Below, one piece after another: positions 43,925 to 52,183 of a stretch of DNA of 64,000 bases; the first letter of the stretch is position 1, and each line of letters begins with the position of its first letter. The translations under genes were made by a program, and so were the position numbers. Below the pieces are notes generated by a model. That model saw nothing but the letters and a program-made list of their open reading frames with translations. It was not told the origin of the DNA and did no database searches. The DNA is from an uncultured Candidatus Melainabacteria bacterium (GTDB lineage Bacteria > Cyanobacteriota > Vampirovibrionia > Gastranaerophilales > Gastranaerophilaceae), in the NCBI GenBank assembly GCA_934699705.1, contig CAKUXD010000002.1, positions 1 through 64,000 of the forward strand, written 5' to 3'.

Positions 43925-44260
43925 TTGAATACAGAATTAATAATGGTTTTAATTGCTTGTTTTACTTTGTTTGTTACTATATTGGTTAACATTGCAACAA
44001 TTGCATATTTTGCAGGGGTTCTAAGAGCCAATCAGACTGCGCAGAAAGAACTATTAAAGTTGACAAAAGAGGAGTTTGAAAGACGTTTTAAAGAATTAAA
44101 AGCAGAAAACGCAGAACACTTCGGGCGCTTAGAGAAAAAACAAGATGTTCATAACCACTATGTGGAGCGGACATTTAACTTAGAGCGACGCGAAGATGTG
44201 CAAGACGAACAGATTAAAGTAATTAATCATAGAATTGAGGACTTGGAGAATACAAAATGA
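43925..44260 (+). CDS. Holin-like membrane protein with coiled coil
   Basis: 111 residues from a TTG at 43925, 9 bases after GGGGGA. One strong membrane helix at the N-terminus (residues 4-29, IMVLIACFTLFVTILVNIAT) followed by a long charged coiled coil. It overlaps the amidase by 4 bases. The topology and neighbour fit a class III-like holin or a membrane-bound lysis helper. Confidence 0.65.
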   Translation: MNTELIMVLIACFTLFVTILVNIATIAYFAGVLRANQTAQKELLKLTKEEFERRFKELKAENAEHFGRLEKKQDVHNHYVERTFNLERREDVQDEQIKVINHRIEDLENTK

Positions 44261-44721
44261 CAGTACAATATATAATTTTACACTGGACTGGTGGGGGTGA
44301 AAAACCGAATACGACAGATTTAAATTCTTACCAATTGTTAATAGATAATAAAGGCGAGTTATATAATGGACAACCGCAGGGCAAGAGCACAAGCACTGGC
44401 GGAATGAATTCTATAACCTATAATATCTCTTGTTGTGGCGGGGGGACAATTAAACTAACAAATTTGCAGTGCGAAAAACTCTTTAAAACTACCGCAGAAA
44501 TGTTGAAACGTTACGGCTTAACAGTAGATAAAGTTTATACTCACGCCGAAATAGGCGAGATGTGCAGGAATAGAAGTATCAGGAAACTTCTACCGTTTAA
44601 CAAATATCTTTGGCAGAATATAGGTAAAATCGACTTAACGCAACTGCCGTATGACTTAAAAGGTAAATCACACGGCGACTTTATACGTAATAAAATAAAA
44701 TGGTATTTTAATAAATTATAA
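44257..44721 (+). CDS. Endolysin, N-acetylmuramoyl-L-alanine amidase (amidase_2/PGRP type)
   Basis: 154 residues, single domain. Zinc ligands: His in YIILHWTGG and His in VYTHAEIGEMC with the Cys 7 residues later in the place of the third ligand (T7 lysozyme order His-His-Cys). No signal peptide, so release depends on the holin-like neighbour. Last gene of the late operon, with a terminator 30 bases after its stop. Confidence 0.88.
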   Translation: MTVQYIILHWTGGGEKPNTTDLNSYQLLIDNKGELYNGQPQGKSTSTGGMNSITYNISCCGGGTIKLTNLQCEKLFKTTAEMLKRYGLTVDKVYTHAEIGEMCRNRSIRKLLPFNKYLWQNIGKIDLTQLPYDLKGKSHGDFIRNKIKWYFNKL

Positions 44722-44750
44722 TTAAATTTATAATGGTTGTTCCTTTTTCA

Positions 44751-44777
44751 GGTTGTCAGAAATGACAACCTTTTTTT
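44751..44777 (+). terminator. Intrinsic terminator of the phage late operon
   Basis: GGTTGTCA (44751-44758), loop GAAA, TGACAACC (44763-44770), then seven T (44771-44777). A textbook terminator with a GNRA loop. Confidence 0.92.
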
Positions 44778-44783
44778 ATACTT

Positions 44784-44799
44784 AGAAAAAGTGAGAAAA
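44784..44799 (+). repeat. Shared arm-region repeat AGAAAAAGTGAGAAAA (right copy)
   Basis: Exact copy of 17764-17779, lying 6 bases after the late terminator and 144 bases before the attR core. Confidence 0.6.
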
Positions 44800-44831
44800 A
44801 GTTTAAATAAAAATTATGGTGTTTTTGTTAT

Positions 44832-44853
44832 TCGTGAGTGGTAAAAGTGTGGT
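44832..44853 (+). repeat. Integrase arm-type site, right end
   Basis: 44843-44853 is an exact AAAAGTGTGGT. 44832-44842 is a degenerate neighbour that keeps GAGTGGT. This repeats the paired layout of 17858-17879. Confidence 0.6.
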
Positions 44854-44917
44854 AGAAAATTTAAAAAGTTTTTCTGATACAGAAAAATAAAAACGGCAAA
44901 ATATTTATATACAAAAG

Positions 44918-44943
44918 AAAAAAGCCTATCAGATGACTGATAG
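44918..44943 (-). terminator. Minus-strand intrinsic terminator abutting attR (phage-supplied)
   Basis: On the minus strand, CTATCAG (44943-44937), loop TCAT, CTGATAG (44932-44926), then GC and TTTTTT (44923-44918). It begins directly at the edge of the core. Its sequence is unrelated to the hairpin at attL, but it has the same place and orientation. Confidence 0.7.
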
Positions 44944-44970
44944 ACATTAAATAAACACGAGGATATTAAG
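44944..44970 (+). other. attR core (27-bp repeat)
   Basis: Identical over 27 bases to 17717-17743. Marks the right end of the prophage. The chromosome resumes at 44971. Confidence 0.9.
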
Positions 44971-44997
44971 AGAGAGAGTATAAAAATCTTTGTTCCG

Positions 44998-45035
44998 AAC
45001 AAAATGCATAATTGCGCATTCTGTTTGCTTTTTTT
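44998..45035 (+). terminator. Host intrinsic terminator right of attR
   Basis: AACAAAATGC (44998-45007) pairs with GCATTCTGTT (45016-45025) with one mismatch, followed by TTGC and seven T (45029-45035). Before integration it would have ended transcripts of the glycosyltransferase gene on the plus strand. The same bases could instead form the apical hairpin of a minus-strand RNA. Confidence 0.6.
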
Positions 45036-45386
45036 CCTAATCTTTAGCTATGTTTTCCGAAGGTTTTTTGTTCCTTACTCTTATATTAAGTATTTTTATA
45101 AAAATTTATTGCCTTTTTAGTAATGACGGGGGATTTAAACTATTTTGGAAATATAGACATGTCAATTTTCAAATTTCATTTATTTACTAATAACTTAAAA
45201 CGAGAACTCTTGATTATTTTATATTTTAGATACCGCAACACCTCTCATAAAACAATTATCAATTGTTTTATTCGGCAGAGTGGTATGACACGACTTGTTC
45301 ATTACTTGTCAATTCACAACTCACCGCCCGCAATTTCACATGACAAACTTGTTTTTTTGTTTTATCATTAATTTAAGGAGAAAATT
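45036..45386. other. Intergenic region, no convincing gene
   Basis: 351 bases of AT-rich DNA before the ROK gene. It may hold the start of a minus-strand small RNA ending at attR and the promoter of the glucokinase operon. A frame at 45123-45371 is open, but lacks a ribosome site and looks accidental. AAGGAG precedes the ROK start. Confidence 0.5.
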
Positions 45387-46340
45387 ATGACTAAAAATAG
45401 AATTGGTATTGATGTTGGCGGAACTAACGTTAAATTCGCTCTTATAAGCCCTAATGGCGAAATTTTATATTCAAATTCTACGCCAACTCGTTCTGAAATG
45501 GGCTATGAATACACTGTAAATAATATTAAACAAGCTATTTCAACCTTGATAAAAGAAACAAATTCAAACACAAAAGACATCGAAGGTATTGGATTTGGTT
45601 TCCCTGGACAAATTGATTACAAAAATGGTATTGTTGTCAATCTTCCAAATATTTCAGGCTGGAATAATGTTCATATCTCAGAAATAATCAAAAAAGAATT
45701 TGGTATTGAAACCAAAATTGACAACGATGTTCGTTGCGCAGCTCTTGGTGAATTAAAATACGGTGCAGGCAAAGGGTGCAAAAACTTAATCTGCATAACT
45801 GTTGGTACTGGTATTGGTTCAGGAATTATTCTAAATGGAAAATTAATTCGCGGTGCAACAAACACTGCTGGCGAAATTGGACATATAAAATTATTTCCTA
45901 ACGGTGAAAAACTTTGCGGTTGCGGTGATTACGGTTGTCTTGAAGCCTATGTGTCTGGACCTTCAATCGTTGAAATGGCAGAAAATTATATTAAAGGCGG
46001 TAAATCAACAAAGTTTAGAGAAATGGCAGAAGACGGAAAAATAACTCCGTATATCGTTGCTAAGGCCGCAGAAGCTGGCGATATGGTCGCTAAAAAGATT
46101 TTTGATTTTATGGGCGAATACTTAGGAACAGGACTTGCAAGCGTCGTAAACCTTCTAAATCCAGAAAAAATTATTATCGGTGGTGGGGTTGCAACCTGCG
46201 GAAATTTACTCATTAATCCGCTTAAAGAAACATTATTAAAACGTGCAATGCCTATCCCTGCACAAGCAGTAGATATTGTACCCGCTCAACTTGGCAACAA
46301 TGCAGGAGTTATCGGCTCCAGCTTATTAATTGAGTCTTAA
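45387..46340 (+). CDS. ROK-family glucokinase
   Basis: 317 residues. The ATP phosphate motif is IGIDVGGTNVKFALI; the ROK substrate and zinc motif GEIGHIKLFPNGEKLCGCGD continues into YGCLEAYVSG (the His and three Cys are the zinc ligands). A late nucleotide-binding IIIGGGVA follows. Phosphorylates glucose or a related sugar in the cytosol; with the glucanotransferase further right it suggests glycogen or maltodextrin use. It is followed 3 bases later by holA. Confidence 0.92.
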   Translation: MTKNRIGIDVGGTNVKFALISPNGEILYSNSTPTRSEMGYEYTVNNIKQAISTLIKETNSNTKDIEGIGFGFPGQIDYKNGIVVNLPNISGWNNVHISEIIKKEFGIETKIDNDVRCAALGELKYGAGKGCKNLICITVGTGIGSGIILNGKLIRGATNTAGEIGHIKLFPNGEKLCGCGDYGCLEAYVSGPSIVEMAENYIKGGKSTKFREMAEDGKITPYIVAKAAEAGDMVAKKIFDFMGEYLGTGLASVVNLLNPEKIIIGGGVATCGNLLINPLKETLLKRAMPIPAQAVDIVPAQLGNNAGVIGSSLLIES

Positions 46341-46343
46341 AAT

Positions 46344-47303
46344 ATGGCAGTATATTTCTTTTATGGCGACGAAGATTACAACATAGAACAAGCCGTTGAA
46401 AAATTAAAAAAAGGGCTTGATAAAAATTTTGCTGCAATGAATTACAAATATCTTGATAATCCTAATTTTGCAGACCTAATCGCGTCTATCAGAACCCAAG
46501 GTATGATGTTTGGCAAAATGCTTACTGTTATTGATTGCAAAAGTTATTTCGAAAAAACTTTTGATGACTCTCAACTGGAAGAAATAAAATCTGCCCTGGA
46601 CAATTGTCTTGAAAATTCTGAAATTGTCTTCGTTGTTAATTTACCTAGAAATGAAAATAAAAAACTAGATTCACGTAAAAAATTATTTAAAATCCTATCA
46701 AAATACAACGCGCAAGAATTTCCAACCTTCAAAATGAATTATTACGGCAAGCAAGATTTGGCAAATTGGATTAAAAAATGCGCTAAAACCAAAGAAATAA
46801 CCCTATCTCAAGAAGTTATTGATATTCTTATAGAACAAGTCGGAAATAATTTGAGAGAACTCGATATGGAGCTTGAAAAACTTAAACTTATTGCCTATCC
46901 GCAAAAAGCAATCACGCTTGAAATGGTTCACGAAATTTGTATCTCAAACGAAGATTTATTCAACTTTACAGAACTTTTAATGTCTAAAAAATACGATAAA
47001 GCAATTCTTGAATACCACAAACTTTTAGACAAAAAACACCCACTAGAAATTCTTTCTGCAACACAAACTATTCTGCGCAAAAGAATTTTATTAAAACTAA
47101 ATTCAAATAAATCAATCGATGAAATCGTTGCAATTACTGGAATGTCAGCAAAACAAGTTTCTGCTATTTTGAAAAATTCGTCAAATCAATCCTTAAAAAA
47201 TCTTGTGCATTTAAAAGAAAATTTAACCAATGCCGAATACAAGATTAAATCAGGTCAAACAATAAACCCTGAAAGCGAGGTACAAGATGCATTTATTAGA
47301 TAA
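46344..47303 (+). CDS. holA: DNA polymerase III delta subunit
   Basis: 319 residues. Start pattern VYFFYGDEDYNIEQAVEKLK and the segments QGMMFGKMLTVID and LSQEVIDILIEQVGNNLREL are typical HolA. It opens the beta clamp as part of the clamp loader. It overlaps holB by 17 bases, so both clamp loader parts are coupled. Confidence 0.93.
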   Translation: MAVYFFYGDEDYNIEQAVEKLKKGLDKNFAAMNYKYLDNPNFADLIASIRTQGMMFGKMLTVIDCKSYFEKTFDDSQLEEIKSALDNCLENSEIVFVVNLPRNENKKLDSRKKLFKILSKYNAQEFPTFKMNYYGKQDLANWIKKCAKTKEITLSQEVIDILIEQVGNNLRELDMELEKLKLIAYPQKAITLEMVHEICISNEDLFNFTELLMSKKYDKAILEYHKLLDKKHPLEILSATQTILRKRILLKLNSNKSIDEIVAITGMSAKQVSAILKNSSNQSLKNLVHLKENLTNAEYKIKSGQTINPESEVQDAFIR

Positions 47304-48138
47304 GTACCCATTTTTAGTCGATTATTTTGAAAAAGGAATTAAAAATCCCGAGAAAGCAATTGCACACAGTATTTTATTTTATGGAAATGACTTAAATGCG
47401 CAATATAACTTAGCTTTATACATTGCAAGATTATTAAACTGTAAAAAAGACCAAAATTACGATTGTTCTTGTCTTGATTGTAACTGGATTATAAATGGTG
47501 AACACCCTGCCGTTTTAACATACTCCCGACTTGAAAATAAACCTGATGACGACGACTCAAAAACAGTTATATCAATAAAACAAGCCAATCAGATTAAACA
47601 ATCACTTCTAACATCTTCGGATTTTCACAGAGTTTTTATTTTTTGCGACAGAAACGAAAACAATGATGTTGCAGGATTGAACAACTTAAACTTTCAAGAA
47701 GAAACGGCAAACGCTCTTTTAAAAACTATTGAAGAACCACCTGAAAAAACAACCTTCTTCTTTTTAACAAGAGATAAAAATGATTTAATCTCTACAATAA
47801 TTTCTCGTTCTCAATGCTTTTTTGTACCGTCATTTGAGCGCGAAGACATTGACTGGACTCCAATAAAACCTGTTTTTGAAAATTATTTTGAATTTGAAAG
47901 ACGTGATGCATTTAAAATTGCAGGCGAACTGAATGATTTATCTAAAAATAGCATAAAAACTCTTGAACAAATGCAAAGTTACATTTTATCTTTAATGAAA
48001 AGTAATTCTCAAAACAAACAAATTCAAGTTAAACTTTTACACGACATTGAAGCCGTAGAATTAGCTAAAAAACAGATTATTGCTAAAGTTACACCGATTA
48101 ACGCTTTTGAAAATTTATGTATTAACATCATCAAGTAA
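47287..48138 (+). CDS. holB: DNA polymerase III delta-prime subunit
   Basis: 283 residues. AHSILFYGNDLNAQYNLALY replaces a full Walker A (delta-prime does not bind ATP). The zinc-finger cysteines are NCKKDQNYDCSCLDCNW, and QEETANALLKTIEEPPEKTT is the AAA signature region. It ends 24 bases inside the convergent yqeK gene. Confidence 0.92.
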   Translation: MHLLDKYPFLVDYFEKGIKNPEKAIAHSILFYGNDLNAQYNLALYIARLLNCKKDQNYDCSCLDCNWIINGEHPAVLTYSRLENKPDDDDSKTVISIKQANQIKQSLLTSSDFHRVFIFCDRNENNDVAGLNNLNFQEETANALLKTIEEPPEKTTFFFLTRDKNDLISTIISRSQCFFVPSFEREDIDWTPIKPVFENYFEFERRDAFKIAGELNDLSKNSIKTLEQMQSYILSLMKSNSQNKQIQVKLLHDIEAVELAKKQIIAKVTPINAFENLCINIIK

Positions 48139-48696
48139 TTCATTGAAAATTTCTATCGTTGTTAAACAAATTTTTAATTTTCTATCAACCAAACTTTTTA
48201 TTGTGTATTCATAACATTCTAACAAGGCTTTATTAAGCCCGTTTTCTTGCTCTAAAACGTTCCAAATGTGTTCTGACCAAGATTTTTCTCTTGTATTAGG
48301 TTCAATTTTATCAGCAAGAAAAATAATTTTTTCAAAAATACTCATGCCAACTTTTCCTGTCGTGTGGCAATAAATTGCACTTAAAATTTCATCATCTTCA
48401 ATTCCAAATTTTTCTTGCGCAACATAAGCCCCAGCTGGAGAGTGATATGTTTTTGGATTTAAAAATTCGCACATATTACAGTGCATTTTTTCTGTTAAAA
48501 TCAAATATAATTCATCATTAATAATACATTTTGCACAATCATGAATTAAACCTGTAAGATACGCCTTTTCTTCATCTAAGCCATATTTTTTCGCAAGTTT
48601 TTTTGCACAGTCAGCAACGCCCAAAGAATGAAAATATCGTTCTTCGTCTAAATTTTCTTTCAACCAATTTTTTATATCATCAATTTTCTTCATCAT
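48115..48696 (-). CDS. yqeK: YqeK-like HD-domain hydrolase (probable symmetrical Ap4A hydrolase)
   Basis: 193 residues. HD-domain His in RYFHSLGVADCA, the HD pair in GLIHDCAKC, and further ligands in TYHSPAGAYVAQE and IYCHTTGKVGMS. YqeK homologs split diadenosine tetraphosphate. It overlaps nadD by 17 bases, the usual nadD-yqeK order. Confidence 0.92.
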   Translation of the reverse strand: MMKKIDDIKNWLKENLDEERYFHSLGVADCAKKLAKKYGLDEEKAYLTGLIHDCAKCIINDELYLILTEKMHCNMCEFLNPKTYHSPAGAYVAQEKFGIEDDEILSAIYCHTTGKVGMSIFEKIIFLADKIEPNTREKSWSEHIWNVLEQENGLNKALLECYEYTIKSLVDRKLKICLTTIEIFNELLDDVNT

Positions 48697-49282
48697 CTAA
48701 ATAAAGTCCGTTATCATCAATGTAATCTTGAACTTTTTGTGGAATAAGCGAGCCAACAGGTTTACCTTTTTTAATTCTGCTTCTTAAAACAGTTGATGAC
48801 AAATTAATAAACGGCATATTCGTGCAAATAAAGTTGTAACCCTTATCTCTAAATCTATCTAATCTTGCCGGATTGAAATTTTCTTCCCTCGGGAAAACAA
48901 TAAATTCAACTAATTCTTTAAGTTTATCAGACATATACCAGTCTTCAATTTGTTTAAAAGCATCAGTTCCAATAATAAAACTGATTTTACCCTCAATCGG
49001 ATACATTTTATACAATTGTTCCATTGTATTAAAGGTATAAGAATATTTTTCGTGCCTAAATTCTATATTACTAATACTAAAACTACTTTCACCCTCAATC
49101 GCCAAACGCACCATATTATATCTATGATTTGCTAATTCATCATCAATATGTTTATGTGGCGGTTTATACGCAGGGATAAATAAAATATTATCAAAATCGA
49201 AATTTCTATCAACGAACTTAGCAACCGCTAAATGTACGTTGTGAATAGGGTTAAATGTTCCGCAAAATACGCATAATTTCAT
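48680..49282 (-). CDS. nadD: Nicotinate-nucleotide adenylyltransferase
   Basis: 200 residues. The nucleotidyltransferase motif GTFNPIHNVHLAVA (GxxxPxHxxH) is at the N-terminus and the second motif INLSSTVLRSRI near the C-terminus. Makes deamido-NAD in NAD synthesis. AAAAGGT precedes the start. Confidence 0.96.
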   Translation of the reverse strand: MKLCVFCGTFNPIHNVHLAVAKFVDRNFDFDNILFIPAYKPPHKHIDDELANHRYNMVRLAIEGESSFSISNIEFRHEKYSYTFNTMEQLYKMYPIEGKISFIIGTDAFKQIEDWYMSDKLKELVEFIVFPREENFNPARLDRFRDKGYNFICTNMPFINLSSTVLRSRIKKGKPVGSLIPQKVQDYIDDNGLYLDDEEN

Positions 49283-49345
49283 TAATTATTACCTTTTATA
49301 CAATTATAATAAATTACTGTAATATAATAACACAAAATTTTTATA

Positions 49346-49870
49346 TTATAAAGCTGGAGTAAAGTAAAATTCGTCTATTAAAATAGCCTCTAATGGTACG
49401 TTCATTAATGTTTTTGCATCTTTACCCCTTACAAAACCAAATAAACCGAGAGGGAATAAAATTACAGTTGCTAAACCCAAAGTTGCAACTACAACAGACC
49501 AAGTAGTATCCTTGCCAACATATTCCTTTGTAAATTCTACTCTACGAGCTTGTCCATTCGCATCATAAATTTTACCTCTTGTAACAATAATTTTTCCACC
49601 TTGTCCCCAAAACGCTCTTTTTTGAACATCGTTTATGTACAAAAAACCTTTTGCGCCAGTTTTAAAAACTTTAACACCATCTACGATAACATCTTGATCA
49701 ACAGTTATCGCAATTTTTTCACCAGCTGTTGTATCCGCACTAGATTTAACCTCAGAAATTGTAAATTCAACAGGAGTATTCGCTTTAACTTTTACTATTT
49801 TTGCGTAACAAGGCATTACATTAATATTTAAAAATAATAATATTAAAATCGAAATAAAAAACTTTCTCAT
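49346..49870 (-). CDS. Exported protein of unknown function
   Basis: 174 residues with a signal peptide (cleavage expected after CYA), a strand-rich domain (VKANTPVEFTISEVKSSADT, VDQDVIVDGVKVFKTGAKGF) and a hydrophobic segment near the C-terminus (VVVATLGLATVILFPLGLFG). It could be a periplasmic protein anchored by the C-terminal helix. GAGAGG precedes the start. Not recognised. Confidence 0.75.
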   Translation of the reverse strand: MRKFFISILILLFLNINVMPCYAKIVKVKANTPVEFTISEVKSSADTTAGEKIAITVDQDVIVDGVKVFKTGAKGFLYINDVQKRAFWGQGGKIIVTRGKIYDANGQARRVEFTKEYVGKDTTWSVVVATLGLATVILFPLGLFGFVRGKDAKTLMNVPLEAILIDEFYFTPAL

Positions 49871-49959
49871 GAAACCTCTCTAATATTTATAGCCATAGCT
49901 ATTATCATAACACACAAAAAGAAGTTTTCAATAAAAGAACCTTATGTATAGATTAAAAT

Positions 49960-52149
49960 TTACATTACTTTTTGTTCTGCATTTTTATGTCTGAATTTAT
50001 CTATTAATTTTTTAATACCAGTTGCAACTAGTCCTATTCCAAGTATTGCTACTGCTGCAGATGCATCTGAATATTTTTTTTCTTCTGACGGAGTTCGACT
50101 TACTGTTTTTGCTTCACTAGTTTCATTTTCAACTCTTGAAGCATCTTGAGTAAATGTAACTTGCGCCTTTTTTACGGGAATTTCTTCTTTTTCTTTTAAA
50201 ACTTCTGTATATTTATCAAGAGTAGAAATTAATGGATTTAATTTTTTATTCAAATCTTCGCGTAATTGATTTGCTTTATTTCCATCAGAAGTTTTAGCGA
50301 CGTCCATGCCAGCTTTTGCTCTAACTGCTTGTGCTAAAATTTCTGGCATATTCAAGGCATAACTACTCTTATCTTGCAAAGCTCTATAATAATCATCTTC
50401 AAAATCATTATCTACGCGCAATTTCCAGTTATCTTTATTGTCTTGACCGCCAACATTGTAAGTTTTATTTATACCCAAAAAGTCAGAAAACATTATTTGC
50501 AAATTATTTGTACCTCTAAATAATTCTGTAAACTTAGAAGTTACACGACTTTGTTTACTATTGATAATATCTTCTTTATATTTTTGGCGTTCATTTGAAG
50601 TTGCAGGGTCAGGGTTTAAGTATCCGGAAAGATAATCCACATTCCACGCATCAGAATTTCTTACCCAGTCTTTTTGAACCATTTCACTTGCTGGCTCAAA
50701 ATCATGAGATACTACCAAGCTCCAATTATCTTTGCGAGGTGCATTTTCAGCTCTGCTCCAAAGAGTTTGAGTTATCCCTGGTAATTTTTCTTGATTATGA
50801 TAAACCCAATCAAAGGTCGGTGTTGATGAACCTAAATCTTCCCAAACCGCTTCATTTTTATCAACACCAAATTCTTTAAATGTCGGTAAAACAATTTTGT
50901 TCAATACCTGTTTAAAGTTTCCGTTTGGATCTATATCATGCATATAAGATACATTATTTGCCCATAATCTATCCCTTTGAACCGCGCCATTATGAGTTTT
51001 ATGAACAGTATCTTCTTTATAAATATAAGGGTCAACCAAACCTAATGCGTGGTCTATTCTTACATTATCATAATTTTTTAATGAATAAGCTATTTTTTCT
51101 TTTAAAAGTTTTCCACTTTCACCCAAAGAGCCATCATTATTTAATAATTTTTTGGGATCTAAAACAGGAATACCCCAAGTTTGAGGAGAATTATCTACGC
51201 CACCGTAAGGACAACCCAATTTCCAACCCTTTAAAAAGGCATTTTGATTTGCCCAAACATCGCTTTGATTAAATCCAACTAGCAAATCACCAATGTAATT
51301 AAATCCGATTTCTTTTCTGTGTTTTGTATTATCTTTTAATTGTTTATCCGCAATAAACTGAGTGAAAGAATTTTTATCAACCTCTTTGCCGTAATTTTTA
51401 ATAATTTCGTCATATCGTTCTTTAGCTTTTTTATCGCCAGCTTTTAGATTTTGAGGTAAGTTTTTATCAACTTCATTCCATTTTTCAAAATCATCAGAAC
51501 CGTTAACTTTTGATAAAACCTTGAATAAACCGTCGTTTTCTACCCAATTTTTATTATCTTTTTTAAATGCTTCAAACTCTTTATTCAATTTCAAAGCATC
51601 TTTATCGTTATTCTTAACTTTTTCTGTAAAACTAAAATACGCTTCTGTCATAGCAGTTGCATAATTAGAAAAAGCTTTATTAAAATCTGTGTAATTATAG
51701 TTTTTATCTTTTGTATCTTTATTTTGTGCTGTTAATTCATTATAAGTTTTTTCACTTAAAATATTTGCATATTTTTTCGATTTCAACGGCTCTAAATCAA
51801 TAAACAACTCGTTTTTTGCAAAAACTTTTGAAATATAAGGCGATGGATCTTTTTTACCAATCGTACCTCCAGGGCCTAATTGAACAGAATTAAATCCGTT
51901 CATTTTAATAAAATCAACAAATTTATCTGCACCCTTTGAATAAGGCGAACCTATTGCGGTATCACGTTTATCAGACGGAAAACTTGAACCATGAACAATC
52001 ATAGATAAATTTTTCACTTCCAAATAATCTAAAGCGTCATGGATTGCCTTAGTATATTCTGGCTTTTCTTCTTCTTTTAGTTTTCGACCGAAATTGATGC
52101 TATTATTGCCTTTTAGTGCAATAGGATTAGTAATTGGATAAATTTTCAT
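49960..52149 (-). CDS. malQ: Divergent 4-alpha-glucanotransferase (GH77) with C-terminal membrane anchor
   Basis: 729 residues. GH77 landmarks: GDLLVGFNQSDVWA (287-300), the nucleophile Asp366 in VRIDHALGL, the acid/base Glu437 in AVWEDLG, and Asp483 in VVSHDFEP. The region between about 120 and 280 is expanded with charged, Lys/Asp-rich helices. The first 22 residues (ITNPIALKGNNSINFGRK) are not part of GH77 and look like a lineage-specific leader. Residues 698-714 form a hydrophobic helix followed by a basic tail, so the enzyme may be tethered to a membrane. Transfers glucan segments in glycogen/maltodextrin metabolism. Confidence 0.85.
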   Translation of the reverse strand: MKIYPITNPIALKGNNSINFGRKLKEEEKPEYTKAIHDALDYLEVKNLSMIVHGSSFPSDKRDTAIGSPYSKGADKFVDFIKMNGFNSVQLGPGGTIGKKDPSPYISKVFAKNELFIDLEPLKSKKYANILSEKTYNELTAQNKDTKDKNYNYTDFNKAFSNYATAMTEAYFSFTEKVKNNDKDALKLNKEFEAFKKDNKNWVENDGLFKVLSKVNGSDDFEKWNEVDKNLPQNLKAGDKKAKERYDEIIKNYGKEVDKNSFTQFIADKQLKDNTKHRKEIGFNYIGDLLVGFNQSDVWANQNAFLKGWKLGCPYGGVDNSPQTWGIPVLDPKKLLNNDGSLGESGKLLKEKIAYSLKNYDNVRIDHALGLVDPYIYKEDTVHKTHNGAVQRDRLWANNVSYMHDIDPNGNFKQVLNKIVLPTFKEFGVDKNEAVWEDLGSSTPTFDWVYHNQEKLPGITQTLWSRAENAPRKDNWSLVVSHDFEPASEMVQKDWVRNSDAWNVDYLSGYLNPDPATSNERQKYKEDIINSKQSRVTSKFTELFRGTNNLQIMFSDFLGINKTYNVGGQDNKDNWKLRVDNDFEDDYYRALQDKSSYALNMPEILAQAVRAKAGMDVAKTSDGNKANQLREDLNKKLNPLISTLDKYTEVLKEKEEIPVKKAQVTFTQDASRVENETSEAKTVSRTPSEEKKYSDASAAVAILGIGLVATGIKKLIDKFRHKNAEQKVM

Positions 52150-52183
52150 ACCTATATAAATTCCATAAAAAATTTAATTGCTA

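Larger units (their letters stand above)
17717..44970. mobile_element. Integrated prophage, contractile tail, HK97-type head, about 27.2 kb
   Basis: Bounded by a perfect 27-bp direct repeat. It contains integrase, repressor switch, early operon, terminases, portal, protease, capsid, connectors, sheath, tube, frameshifted chaperone, tape measure, Xkd-type baseplate, fibre and lysis genes, all with open frames. No structural gene is visibly broken, so it could be functional. The late region is one plus-strand run from the HNH gene to the amidase terminator, broken by a single minus-strand gene at 38.2-38.5 kb and by a hairpin after the capsid gene. The tail module is PBSX-like (XkdK to XkdU order), the head module HK97-like. 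Confidence 0.93.

Noticed and set aside
17717..44970. Tailocin or gene transfer agent instead of a phage
   Set aside because: Integrase, repressor, terminases, portal, protease and capsid are all intact, and att sites are perfect.
45123..45371. 82-codon open frame on the plus strand between attR and the glucokinase gene
   Set aside because: No ribosome site, odd composition, no domain; it lies in the AT-rich intergenic region.
50331..51272. Plus-strand frames opposite the glucanotransferase gene
   Set aside because: Antisense shadows of a well-supported GH77 gene.
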